DNA of 9,104 bases from assembly GCA_031254445.1 (NCBI GenBank), contig JAIRUL010000023.1, positions 1 through 9,104 of the forward strand, written 5' to 3'. The notes below the pieces were generated by a model. That model saw only the letters and a list, made by a program, of their open reading frames with translations. It ran no database searches and was not told the DNA's origin. Position 1 is the stretch's first letter; each line of letters starts with the position of its first letter. Shown here one piece after another: positions 1 to 6,608 of this stretch. The stretch comes from Chitinispirillales bacterium. GTDB lineage: Bacteria; Fibrobacterota; Chitinivibrionia; Chitinivibrionales; Chitinispirillaceae. The position numbers and the translations under genes were made by a program.

Positions 1-100
1 GCCTAAAGTCAAAGTCTTAAAATCTTTAAAATCTTTTTCAGACGAAGCCTACGGCTTCATAACGTGTGGCGCAGAGCCGCCACACAAAGTCAAAGTCAAC
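1..100 (-). repeat. Composite intergenic repeat, copy 1 (left arm of large inverted repeat)
   Basis: Read on the minus strand, this arm contains, in order, TTGACT-type units, a hairpin (stem 64-71 with 78-85, loop 72-77), a second hairpin (stem GAAGCC 45-50 with GGCTTC 54-59... reading GAAGCC-TAC-GGCTTC from 44 to 58), then a tail with GTCTGAAAAAGATTTTAAA followed by AAGACTTTGACTTT. The same modules recur in the same order at 131-230 in opposite orientation and at 6427-6518. No open reading frame or protein similarity is visible, so it is a non-coding repeat of unknown function. It may extend left of the window. Confidence 0.8.
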
Positions 101-130
101 ATCAACATCAAAACCATCCTCACCGCCGCC

Positions 131-230
131 TTTGACTTTGACGTTGACTTTGTGTGGCGGCTTTAGCCGCCACACGTTATGAAGCCGTTAGGCTTCGTCT
201 GAAAAAGATTTTAAAGACTTTGATTTTTTA
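131..230 (+). repeat. Composite intergenic repeat, copy 2 (right arm of large inverted repeat)
   Basis: This copy is the inverted partner of copy 1, separated from it by about 30 bases. It opens with TTGAC units (132-149), then a perfect 10-bp hairpin (GTGTGGCGGC 152-161 with GCCGCCACAC 166-175, loop TTTA), then a second hairpin (GAAGCC 181-186 with GGCTTC 191-196, loop GTTA), then the GTCTGAAAAAGATTTTAAA tail (197 onward). Stems are kept between copies while loops differ. Together copies 1 and 2 could form a cruciform or a long RNA hairpin just downstream of rodA. No U-run follows the hairpins on either strand, so this is not a standard intrinsic terminator, although it could act as a processing or stability element for the operon's 3' end. 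That role is inference. Confidence 0.82.
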
Positions 231-231
231 A

Positions 232-291
232 CGTCAACGTCAAAGTCAAAATCAACATCAACATCAACGTCAAAGTCAACGTCAACGTCAA
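232..291 (-). repeat. Ten-unit hexamer array, TTGACG/TTGACT/TTGATG type
   Basis: Ten uninterrupted 6-bp units lie in perfect phase. On the plus strand they read CGTCAA, CGTCAA, AGTCAA, AATCAA, CATCAA, CATCAA, CGTCAA, AGTCAA, CGTCAA, CGTCAA. The last unit (286-291) contains the rodA stop codon at 288-290. The variable position is mostly the last one or two bases of the minus-strand unit TTGAYN. An oppositely oriented array of the same kind lies beyond the other end of the operon at 6159-6233. Function is unknown. Slippage-prone satellite DNA or a multi-site protein-binding tract are both possible. Confidence 0.85.
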
Positions 292-1565
292 AAATCGTGG
301 TCCGTAACCCTCGCGTTTAAAAGCAGCCCAACCAATATCGCCACCGTCATAGTAAAAGATCCGCCGTAGGACAAGAACGGCAAGGGCAGGCCTGTCACCG
401 GCGTCATTCCTAGGGTCATGGCTATGTTTACGAAGATGTGGAAAGCTAGGATTGCGGAGCTGCCTATGGCCACTAGGTTTATGAAGCGGTTGCGGCAGTT
501 GTGGGTTATCATTAGGCCCCTTATTATTAGGACTAGGAAGAGCAGTATCACTAAGGAGCAGCCTACGATGCCGAACTGCTCGCCGAGTACCGAGAAGATG
601 AAGTCGGTGTGCTGTTCGGGGAGGAACGAGAGGCGCGTCTGGGTGCCTTGCAGGTAGCCTTTGCCGAAGACGTGGCCGGAGCCGATGGCCACCTTGGATT
701 GGATGACCTGGTAGCCGGAGCCGAAAGGGTCGGCTTGGGGGTTCATGAAGCTCGTTATGCGCATTTTCTGGTAGTCTTTGAGCATCGAGCCCCACACCAC
801 CGTGGTGATTGTGGCGGTGGCGATGTTGGCGCCGACCACGCCTATCCATATAAATATCGGCACCCTTGTAAAGTAGAGGAGCGCGATGACAACTACGAAG
901 AAAGCGCCCCAGGGCACGGCCTCGAAGACGCCCCAGCTGGAGCCGGTGTTGAACGTTAGGAGCAGGGGGATGGCCGACAGCAAAAGCGATATAAGCGGCG
1001 ACACTATGTAGAAGACGTCTAAGAGCGTGAGGTTGCTCCAGTAGAACATCGGCAGCGCCATCACGCAGAAGACTATGGCGGTGCCGAGGTCGGGCTGCTT
1101 TAAGACTAAGCCGAACGGGACTAAGATGAGCAGCACGGGGACTATGAAAGTCGACGGCTTGTAGAGCGAGACCGGCCTCTCGCTAAGGTGTTTTGCCAGC
1201 GCTAGGAGCAGACCCACCTTGGCGAACTCGGAGGGCTGGATTTTGAAGCCGCCGATGAGAATCCACCGCTCCGCGCCCTTGGCGGTGACGCCCGACGCTA
1301 TCGCGACCACAAGCAGTATCAGCGATACGGCGTAGAATATGTAGGCGCCCTTGAATATTATGCGGGCGGGGATAGAGATGATGAGGGTCACGATTAGGAG
1401 CGCCATCGCCACCCAGAGTATCTGCTGCTTGTATATGCCGACAAGCGGGCCGCTCTCGTGTATGTACGTCGCGCTGTAGACAAGGAATATCCCGAACACC
1501 CACAGCGCTAAGGCGGCGAGCAGGAGCGGGAAGTCGAAGTGGCGCTTTCTGCGCAGGTCGTCCAT
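288..1565 (-). CDS. rodA: RodA, SEDS-family peptidoglycan glycosyltransferase
   Basis: RodA polymerises lipid II into glycan strands at the inner membrane during cell elongation, working with PBP2. The 425-residue product is highly hydrophobic with about ten or more membrane segments. It shows the SEDS signatures YSAT (30-33), a KGAERWI motif (96-102), QPSEFAK (110-116), KQPDLGTA (156-163), LPEQHTDFIF (315-324) and LSYGGS (398-403). D321 in the TDF motif matches the conserved Asp that is essential in studied RodA proteins. It is longer than the roughly 370 residues of E. coli RodA, with extra hydrophobic sequence around 190-250. Start ATG lies 15 bases after the mrdA stop, with a weak AAAGGCGG ribosome site, so it is the last gene of the operon. 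The stop codon lies inside a downstream hexamer repeat. Family identity is secure. RodA rather than FtsW is inferred from the operon context. Confidence 0.95.
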   Translation of the reverse strand: MDDLRRKRHFDFPLLLAALALWVFGIFLVYSATYIHESGPLVGIYKQQILWVAMALLIVTLIISIPARIIFKGAYIFYAVSLILLVVAIASGVTAKGAERWILIGGFKIQPSEFAKVGLLLALAKHLSERPVSLYKPSTFIVPVLLILVPFGLVLKQPDLGTAIVFCVMALPMFYWSNLTLLDVFYIVSPLISLLLSAIPLLLTFNTGSSWGVFEAVPWGAFFVVVIALLYFTRVPIFIWIGVVGANIATATITTVVWGSMLKDYQKMRITSFMNPQADPFGSGYQVIQSKVAIGSGHVFGKGYLQGTQTRLSFLPEQHTDFIFSVLGEQFGIVGCSLVILLFLVLIIRGLMITHNCRNRFINLVAIGSSAILAFHIFVNIAMTLGMTPVTGLPLPFLSYGGSFTMTVAILVGLLLNARVTDHDF

Positions 1566-1580
1566 TAGCTGTCGCCGCCT

Positions 1581-3593
1581 TTATTCATTTGCGCCCCCTT
1601 GTTGAGCCGGAGGGCTGGTTCCTATATCTGCCGGCGCCGCTTCGTCCGCGCCGCCGCCTGCCGGTCCGCCGTCCGTTGCCGCCGCGGCCGGCGCGGGCGC
1701 GAGCGCCACAAGGGGCCTCTTAGGCTTCTGCCCCTCGGGGTTGTACTTTTGGTATACGATCTTCCCCTCTTTGGTTTCGGAGAAGAAGTATTTCAGGAGG
1801 GCCCCCGCGACGGGCGCGGCGACCGCCCCGCCGCCGCCGGCGTTCTCTACCACCACCGCCACGGCGATCACGGGGTCGTCCACCGGCGCGCAGGCTATGA
1901 AGAGGGCGTGGGAGAGGTCGCTGTGGGGGTTCTGCGCGCTGCCGGTCTTGCCGCCCACGGCGATGCCGGGCACCGCCGCGCGCGAGCCGGTGCCGCCGGG
2001 CCGCACCACCGCGGCCAGCGCGTCGCGCGTCACGTCCAACGTGTACTGGTTAAGCTCCAGCCTGCTCTTTACGTGGGGGCGCTTTTGAGAGACCAAAATC
2101 CCGTCCCTATTGCGCTCTTCGTTTAGCAGGTGGGGCTGGTAGACGTTCTTCCCGTTGCCCATCCCGCCCACCATGAGCGCGAGCTGGAGCGGCGTGAGCA
2201 CCTGCTGCTGGCCTATCGCTAGGTCCATGACGAGGCCCTGCGTCCAGCGCCAGTTCCTTGAGGCGAAGCGCTCGTTGTAGGCCTTCTCGCCGGAGAGGTA
2301 GCCCGCCTTTTCGCCGGGCAGGTCTATGCCCGTTATGTCGCCGAGGCCGAACATCTGGGCGTAGCGGTTGATCCTCGTGTCGCCGATCCTAAGCCCCAGC
2401 TGGTAGAAGTAGACGTTGCACGAGTACTGTATCGCCGAGATGTAGCTTAGGCTGCCGTGGCCCGTCTGCTTGTGGCACTTGGCGATGCGGCTGCCGAATT
2501 TGAAGCTCCCGCCGCAGGCGGAGGGGAGCCGGGAGTCTTTATTGATGCTGCCGGCTTCAAGCCCCGCGAGCCCGCTTAGCACCTTGAACGTAGAGCCGGG
2601 CGGATACACGCCGGCGATGGCGCGGTTGTTGAGCGGCAGGTTGCGGTCGGAAGCCACCGCCGCCCACGTCTTGCTCTTGACCGACATCGCGGCGGAGAAG
2701 ATGTTGGGGTCGACCGACGGGTTGCTGAACATGACGAGCACATCGCCGTTGCGCGGGTCGAGGGCGACCACCGCCCCTTTCAGCGAGTCGGGGAACGCCT
2801 GCTCGGCGGCCATCTGCAAGTTTATGTCGAGCGAGAGGTAGAGGTCGTTGCCGTAGACAGGGTCTATCTTCTGGATGCTTTCGACCGCGCCGAGGCTCTT
2901 TCCGTAGGCGTTCACCTCCAGGTACTCCCTGCCGCACTTGCCCCTCATCACGCTCTCGTAGGAGCGCTCAAGCCCGGAGCGGCCCATCAGGTCGCCCCAG
3001 TAGTAGTCTTGGTTTCTGAGCGTGTCGAACTCTTTCTCCGGTATTTCGCCCATGTAGCCCACCACGTGGAAAGCCGACGCGCCGTAGGGGTATTCGCGGC
3101 GCGACTCCGTCTCCACCACAATGCCCGGCAGCTCCATGTAGCGCTCTTCCACTATGCTCACCACGTCTATGGAGACGTCTTCCTTTATGCGCGAGAGGTC
3201 GAACTTGCGGCTGTTCGCCTTGCGGAACTGCTGGGCGAGCGTCGCGCTGTCGAAGACAACGGCGCCCGACGCGTCGCGAATCTTGCAGAGCGACTGGATC
3301 ACATCCTGGCTATTGCGCAGCCTATACGGCAGCACGCATATCGAGTAGGCGGGGCGGTTGCGGGCGAGCTCGTTCCCGTTTCTGTCTAAGATGCGCCCGC
3401 GCGGGGGGAGGACTATCTGCTCGCGCATGCTGTTCTCGTTTGACAAGCGGATGTTCTCAGCGGCGTTTTTGACCTGCAGGCGGTAGAGGTTCGCCGGCAA
3501 AACGGAGAAAGCAAGGCAGCATACGACGATGACGATGAGGCTCTTTGCCCGTCGTTCGTGCGGTTCGTCCTGTATCCTTCTTCCCGTCGCCAT
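1581..3593 (-). CDS. mrdA: Penicillin-binding protein 2, elongation-specific peptidoglycan transpeptidase
   Basis: This class B PBP cross-links glycan strands made by RodA, acting in the periplasm from a single membrane anchor (about residues 18-37). The 670-residue product has the N-terminal dimerisation/pedestal region beginning LPPRGRILDRNG (62-73), then a transpeptidase domain with all three active-site motifs: STFK (334-337, catalytic S334), SCN (391-393) and KTG (549-551, as KTGSAQ). C360, C373, H379 and C392 sit at the positions and close to the spacing of the zinc site reported for E. coli PBP2 (Asp, Asp, His, Cys there), so zinc binding is plausible. From about residue 628 there is a low-complexity Ala/Pro/Gly tail of some 40 residues. 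The ATG follows the mreD stop by 10 bases, with a GGGGGA ribosome site. Neighbours mreD and rodA support the elongasome assignment over FtsI. Confidence 0.95.
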   Translation of the reverse strand: MATGRRIQDEPHERRAKSLIVIVVCCLAFSVLPANLYRLQVKNAAENIRLSNENSMREQIVLPPRGRILDRNGNELARNRPAYSICVLPYRLRNSQDVIQSLCKIRDASGAVVFDSATLAQQFRKANSRKFDLSRIKEDVSIDVVSIVEERYMELPGIVVETESRREYPYGASAFHVVGYMGEIPEKEFDTLRNQDYYWGDLMGRSGLERSYESVMRGKCGREYLEVNAYGKSLGAVESIQKIDPVYGNDLYLSLDINLQMAAEQAFPDSLKGAVVALDPRNGDVLVMFSNPSVDPNIFSAAMSVKSKTWAAVASDRNLPLNNRAIAGVYPPGSTFKVLSGLAGLEAGSINKDSRLPSACGGSFKFGSRIAKCHKQTGHGSLSYISAIQYSCNVYFYQLGLRIGDTRINRYAQMFGLGDITGIDLPGEKAGYLSGEKAYNERFASRNWRWTQGLVMDLAIGQQQVLTPLQLALMVGGMGNGKNVYQPHLLNEERNRDGILVSQKRPHVKSRLELNQYTLDVTRDALAAVVRPGGTGSRAAVPGIAVGGKTGSAQNPHSDLSHALFIACAPVDDPVIAVAVVVENAGGGGAVAAPVAGALLKYFFSETKEGKIVYQKYNPEGQKPKRPLVALAPAPAAAATDGGPAGGGADEAAPADIGTSPPAQQGGANE

Positions 3594-3603
3594 GGTTCCC
3601 CCG

Positions 3604-4110
3604 TCAATCTACAAGCCGAGGCGGCTTGACAACGTTTATCCAGACAAACGGGATCGCCGCGAAAACGAGCGAGTAGAGAGCCCGAGGCAGCGTTACCACA
3701 AAAATCTCCGTTATAATCGTGCCAGCGCCGCCGCCGCCGCCCGCTTTTATTAGGTGGACGAGCATGATGGCCGTATCGTTTAGGATGAACGCCGCGACGA
3801 GGAGCGCCCCGCGCATTATCGGGTCTAAGCGCACCACGCGCTCGTTGAAGAGCCCCAGAGCAAACCCGGTCAAGCTCTTGGCGAGCGCGTTTTGCCCCAG
3901 GAGCTCGGGCGAGAAGAGGTCTTGCCCAAGCCCGAGGAAGAAGCCCACGAAAGCGCCGGGCATCATGCCCATCTTCACCGAGAAGTAGAAGAGGGCGATG
4001 AGCAGCAGATCCGGCTTTACGGACATTACCGCGAGCTGGGGGACGAGCGTGCTCTGCAAGACCACGCATAGGAGGAACCACCCGGCCCATTTTAGCGCTG
4101 TGTTGGTCAT
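3604..4110 (-). CDS. mreD: MreD, rod shape-determining membrane protein
   Basis: MreD is a small inner-membrane component of the elongasome that works with MreC. The product is 168 residues with about five membrane segments. Family-like features are VKPDLLLIALFYFSVKMG (31-48) and the GFFLGLGQDLFSP segment (56-68), followed by a conserved G-x-N-A-L-A-K-S-L-x-G-F stretch. A run of five glycines (124-128) in a loop is unusual. I chose the ATG at 4108-4110, which overlaps the mreC stop in an ATGA arrangement, instead of a longer in-frame start at 4155. The extra 15 residues of the longer form are polar, lie wholly within mreC and are not MreD-like. The overlap implies translational coupling to mreC. 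Sequence conservation in this family is low, so the call rests on topology, size and operon position together. Confidence 0.9.
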   Translation of the reverse strand: MTNTALKWAGWFLLCVVLQSTLVPQLAVMSVKPDLLLIALFYFSVKMGMMPGAFVGFFLGLGQDLFSPELLGQNALAKSLTGFALGLFNERVVRLDPIMRGALLVAAFILNDTAIMLVHLIKAGGGGGAGTIITEIFVVTLPRALYSLVFAAIPFVWINVVKPPRLVD

Positions 4111-4940
4111 TTTTCCATCTTCACCGAATCGAGTTCCGCGCGCTGCGCCGCCCACTGCGGCGGCAGGCGCATTACGAAAAGCTCCTCAAGTTTGTCGAAA
4201 TCGACGGAGAAGTCTATGTACGCGCGCTTGAAGAGCAGGTTGCTTTTGTCGTCTATCTTTTCCACGACCCCGACCGTGAGCCCCTTGGGGTATATGCCGC
4301 CGAGCCCGGAGGTGACGATGGTGTCGCCGGCCTGCGCGTCTTCGTGGCTGCGGAGGCGCACGAAGAAGTCGCGCGCGTTGTCGGTCTGGAGTATGCCGAC
4401 CGCCCTAGAGCGGTTCACCATGACGCTCGCGCGGCTCGAGGGGTCGCGCAGAAGCTGTATCATAGACATGTTCCCCATGACCTGCGAGACCTTGCCCACC
4501 GCGCCGTGCTCCCCCACTATCGGCATATACATCCCCACGCCCTGGGAGGCGCCGCCGCTCACTAGCACGCTTTTATAGAAGTACGAGGGGTCGCGGGCGA
4601 CGACCCTAACCGGCGTGAGCGTGTAGAGCGTGTGCTCGGAGAAGCCGACCAGCCCGCGCAGGCGCATGTTCTCGGCGGACTGGTCGCGCAAAACCTGTAT
4701 CTGCGTGCTGAGTTCCGCGAGCTCCTGCCGCAGCCGCTTGTTTTCCGAATAAACGCCGGTAAAGCTCGACACCTGCGAGACGACGGCGTAGGCGGGGTAG
4801 AATATGGTCATGGAGAGGTAGCGGACGATGCTTGCCTGCGTAGACGGCTGCGCGATAATCATCGCAACGCTGAGCGCCACGGTGAGCAGCAGCGAGCAGA
4901 TGTTGCGGTGGCGGACGATTAAATCAATGATCCAACGCAT
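4107..4940 (-). CDS. mreC: MreC, rod shape-determining protein
   Basis: MreC is a bitopic inner-membrane protein whose periplasmic part binds PBP2 and switches the RodA-PBP2 complex towards its active state. The 277-residue product has a short cytoplasmic N-terminus, one membrane segment (about 13-31), a predicted coiled coil (about 62-97, with the E-N-K-R-L-R-Q-E-L type heptads) and the double beta-barrel domain (about 100-258). Signature stretches are VVARDPSYFYKSVLVSGG (113-130) and TSGLGGIYPKGLTVG (210-224), the latter close to the family consensus. Length is typical. The gene starts 45 bases after mreB, with no strong ribosome site in front of it (a GAGAGA lies rather far upstream). Its stop overlaps the mreD start by four bases. 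Confidence 0.95.
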   Translation of the reverse strand: MRWIIDLIVRHRNICSLLLTVALSVAMIIAQPSTQASIVRYLSMTIFYPAYAVVSQVSSFTGVYSENKRLRQELAELSTQIQVLRDQSAENMRLRGLVGFSEHTLYTLTPVRVVARDPSYFYKSVLVSGGASQGVGMYMPIVGEHGAVGKVSQVMGNMSMIQLLRDPSSRASVMVNRSRAVGILQTDNARDFFVRLRSHEDAQAGDTIVTSGLGGIYPKGLTVGVVEKIDDKSNLLFKRAYIDFSVDFDKLEELFVMRLPPQWAAQRAELDSVKMEK

Positions 4941-4985
4941 ATTGCAATCAAGTCTCTCAACGCCCCCCCGGGTGGATAACCTTTT

Positions 4986-6020
4986 CTATCTGCCGTGCTT
5001 GCCCGTTGGCATGAGCACCGGCTGGTACTTGTCGAACTCCTCGATGATCTTGAGCGCCCCGCGCGCGACGCAGGTGAGCGGGTCGTCTATCACGTTCACC
5101 GGCAAGTTGGTCTCCTGGCGGATCCGCTCGTCGAGCCCGCGCAGCTGCGAGCTGCCGCCGGTCATTATGATGCCCTTGTCCAAGATGTCCGCCGAAAGCT
5201 CCGGCGGCGTCTGCTCGAGCGCCTGCTTCACCGCCTCCACTATTATTGATATAGGCTCGTTGAGCGCGTCGCGGATTTCGGTGGAGGTGACCCTAAGCGT
5301 TTTCGGGATGCCGGCAACGAGGTCGCGCCCCTTCACCTCCATCTCCAATTCGTCTTCCAGCGGGAACGCCGAGCCTATCTGTATCTTGATCTGTTCCGCC
5401 GTGCTCTCGCCCACGAGCAGGTTGTAGGTCTTTTTAAGGTAGGAGACGATGGTGTCGTCCATCTCGTCGCCGCCGATGCGCACCGACATGTCGCAAACCA
5501 TGCCGTTGAGCGCCAAAACCGCTATTTCGGCGGTGCCGCCGCCGATGTCGATGACCATGTTGCCCGACGGCTCCTCGACCGGGATGCCCATGCCGATGGC
5601 CGAGGCCATGGTTTCCGTGACTAAGTACACCTCGCGCACGCCCGCGCTCTCCGCGGAGTCGATAACCGCGCGCTTCTCGACCTCCGTAATGCCCGCCGGA
5701 ACCCCTATGACCGCGCGGGGCCGGAAGTAAAAGCGGTATTTCTGCACCTTGCGGATGAAGTACTTGAGCATCTGCTCGACGAGGTCGAAATCGGCGATAA
5801 CCCCGTCTTTCATGGGCCGTATGGCCTCTATCTCGCCCGGGGTGCGCCCGAGCATCCGCTTCGCCTCGAGCCCTATGGCGACCACGCTCTTAGTCTTTTT
5901 GTCCACCGCGACGACCGACGGCTCGTCGATAAGAAGCCCCCGCCCGCGGGCGTACACAAGCGTATTGGCGGTGCCGAGGTCTATCCCCAGGTCATTTGAA
6001 AAACTCGGAATTAATCCCAT
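4986..6020 (-). CDS. mreB: MreB, actin-like rod shape-determining ATPase
   Basis: MreB is a bacterial actin that forms membrane-bound filaments guiding lateral wall synthesis. The 344-residue product has the usual length and the actin-fold nucleotide motifs: phosphate-1 IDLGTANT (13-20), phosphate-2 DIGGGTAE (158-165) and the adenosine motif GGSSQLRGLD (288-297). The hydrophobic N-terminus MGLIPSF suits membrane contact. Two motif positions differ from the most common form. The segment usually reading EEPMAAAIG is VTETMASAIG here (134-143), and GGGALLRGLD is GGSSQLRGLD. The start ATG is supported by direct alignment with the MreB N-terminus, with GGGG about seven bases upstream as a weak ribosome site. 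It is the first gene of the operon, downstream of a possible promoter at 6093-6121. Confidence 0.97.
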   Translation of the reverse strand: MGLIPSFSNDLGIDLGTANTLVYARGRGLLIDEPSVVAVDKKTKSVVAIGLEAKRMLGRTPGEIEAIRPMKDGVIADFDLVEQMLKYFIRKVQKYRFYFRPRAVIGVPAGITEVEKRAVIDSAESAGVREVYLVTETMASAIGMGIPVEEPSGNMVIDIGGGTAEIAVLALNGMVCDMSVRIGGDEMDDTIVSYLKKTYNLLVGESTAEQIKIQIGSAFPLEDELEMEVKGRDLVAGIPKTLRVTSTEIRDALNEPISIIVEAVKQALEQTPPELSADILDKGIIMTGGSSQLRGLDERIRQETNLPVNVIDDPLTCVARGALKIIEEFDKYQPVLMPTGKHGR

Positions 6021-6092
6021 AAACTAGCCCCAAAAGTCCTTTTTTCGCAGTGATGGACAGCGCCAGGCTATGAAAAAGACGGCGCATTATGG

Positions 6093-6121
6093 TATATAAT
6101 ATAATATTGCCGCAGGGTAAA
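6093..6121 (-). promoter_or_regulatory. Possible sigma-70-type promoter of the mre operon
   Basis: On the minus strand, TTTACC (6121-6116) and TATATA (6098-6093) are separated by 17 bases, about 70 bases upstream of the mreB ATG. The stretch behind it (6121-6155) is AT-rich and could act as an UP element. The area contains several overlapping TATA-like hexamers, so the exact boxes are uncertain. It is the only good AT-rich candidate directly before mreB. Confidence 0.35.
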
Positions 6122-6158
6122 AAGTAAATTTTGTGAAAAATTATTATTTTTTTGGGGT

Positions 6159-6233
6159 TTGACCTTGACCTTGACCTTGACGTTTTTGACCTTGACCTTG
6201 ACGTTGACGTTGACCTTGACGTTGACGTTGACC
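6159..6233 (+). repeat. Twelve-unit hexamer array, TTGACC/TTGACG
   Basis: Four phased hexamers (6159-6182) are followed by a short T insert (6183-6185) and eight more (6186-6233). Only TTGACC and TTGACG occur, so just the last base varies. The array begins about 37 bases behind the candidate mreB -35 box and ends in an A-rich tract. It is in opposite orientation to the array at 232-291, so the operon lies between inverted hexamer arrays. The unit resembles a -35 box but no phased -10 elements accompany it, so I do not call promoters. Confidence 0.85.
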
Positions 6234-6286
6234 TTAAAAAATTAAATCCTTTAAAGCCTTTAAAATCAAAATCTTAAAAATCTTTT

Positions 6287-6398
6287 GGGGACGGGGCTCT
6301 GCCCCGTAACGCCCCGATATAGTAACCCCCCTCTCAATGCCCCCCCTCCAAAGGAGGCGGGGGGGCACTGTTTGAAAATATGCGCCCCTACGGGGCGC
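6287..6398. repeat. Cluster of GC-rich hairpins with three-base loops
   Basis: Three inverted repeats lie in about 110 bases. ACGGGGC (6291-6297) pairs with GCCCCGT (6301-6307) around TCT. TGCCCCCCCTCC (6338-6349) pairs with the G-rich strand 6353-6367 around AAA, with small bulges. GCGCCCC (6382-6388) pairs with GGGGCGC (6392-6398) around TAC. None is followed by a T-run on the plus strand, so they are not intrinsic terminators in that direction. They are non-coding and resemble REP-type palindromic elements in general form only. Confidence 0.7.
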
Positions 6399-6426
6399 GG
6401 AGGGTCAAAGGCGGCGGGGTACCGGA

Positions 6427-6518
6427 TTTTGACCTTGACTTTGTGTGGCGGCTCGGCGCCGCACGTTATGAAGCCGTAGGCTTCGTCTGAAAAAGATTTT
6501 AAAAAGACTTTGACTTTA
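6427..6518 (+). repeat. Composite intergenic repeat, copy 3
   Basis: This stretch has the same module order as copy 2 at 131-230. TTGAC units (6429-6440) lead to a hairpin (GTGTGGCG 6443-6450 with CGCCGCAC 6457-6464, one T-G wobble), then a perfect hairpin (GAAGCC 6470-6475 with GGCTTC 6479-6484, loop GTA), then the GTCTGAAAAAGATTTT tail and GACTTTGACTTT. It is about 6.3 kb from copies 1 and 2, on the other side of the mre operon. Confidence 0.82.
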
Positions 6519-6560
6519 TAGGCTTCGTCTGAAAAAGATTTTAAAAAGACTTTGACTTTA
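6477..6560 (+). repeat. Exact 42-bp tandem duplication of the repeat tail
   Basis: Bases 6477-6518 and 6519-6560 are identical 42-mers, each running from TAGGCTTCGTCTGAAAAAG to GACTTTGACTTTA. The second unit repeats half of the GAAGCC/GGCTTC hairpin plus the whole A-rich tail of copy 3, but lacks the left half of the hairpin. Perfect identity implies recent duplication by slippage or unequal exchange. Confidence 0.92.
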
Positions 6561-6608
6561 AAAGATTTAAAAGATTAAAAGATCAAAAGACTTAAAAGAC
6601 TTAGACTT
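6560..6608 (+). repeat. Short satellite of AAAAGAYT units
   Basis: Consecutive units AAAAGATTT, AAAAGATT, AAAAGATC, AAAAGACTT, AAAAGACTT and a final AGACTT follow directly on the 42-bp tandem repeat. Unit length alternates between 8 and 9 bases. The core resembles the AAAAGATTTT part of the composite repeat's tail, from which it probably arose. From 6609 to 6755 I see no gene and no convincing promoter for the MCP gene. Confidence 0.7.

Noticed and set aside
152..175. Intrinsic terminator for the mre operon
   Set aside because: The hairpin is perfect but no U-run follows it on the minus strand, so it does not meet the usual criteria.
1..291. CRISPR array
   Set aside because: Repeats are hexamers or nested palindromes without regular spacers, and there are no cas genes.
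211..849. 212-codon minus-strand frame ending in Leu-Thr repeats
   Set aside because: It is an Arg/His/Pro-rich shadow of rodA in another frame, ending in the translated hexamer array. The Leu-Thr repeats are an artefact of the 6-bp unit.
4111..4155. Longer start for mreD adding 15 residues
   Set aside because: The extra residues are polar and lie inside mreC. The ATGA overlap start gives a normal MreD N-terminus.
6159..6233. Array of tandem promoters from TTGAC -35-like units
   Set aside because: The units are contiguous at 6 bp and no matching -10 boxes occur at suitable distances.
6285..6479. 64-codon plus-strand frame in the intergenic region
   Set aside because: It runs through GC-rich hairpins and the composite repeat, has no ribosome site, and its Pro/Gly-rich translation has no family resemblance.
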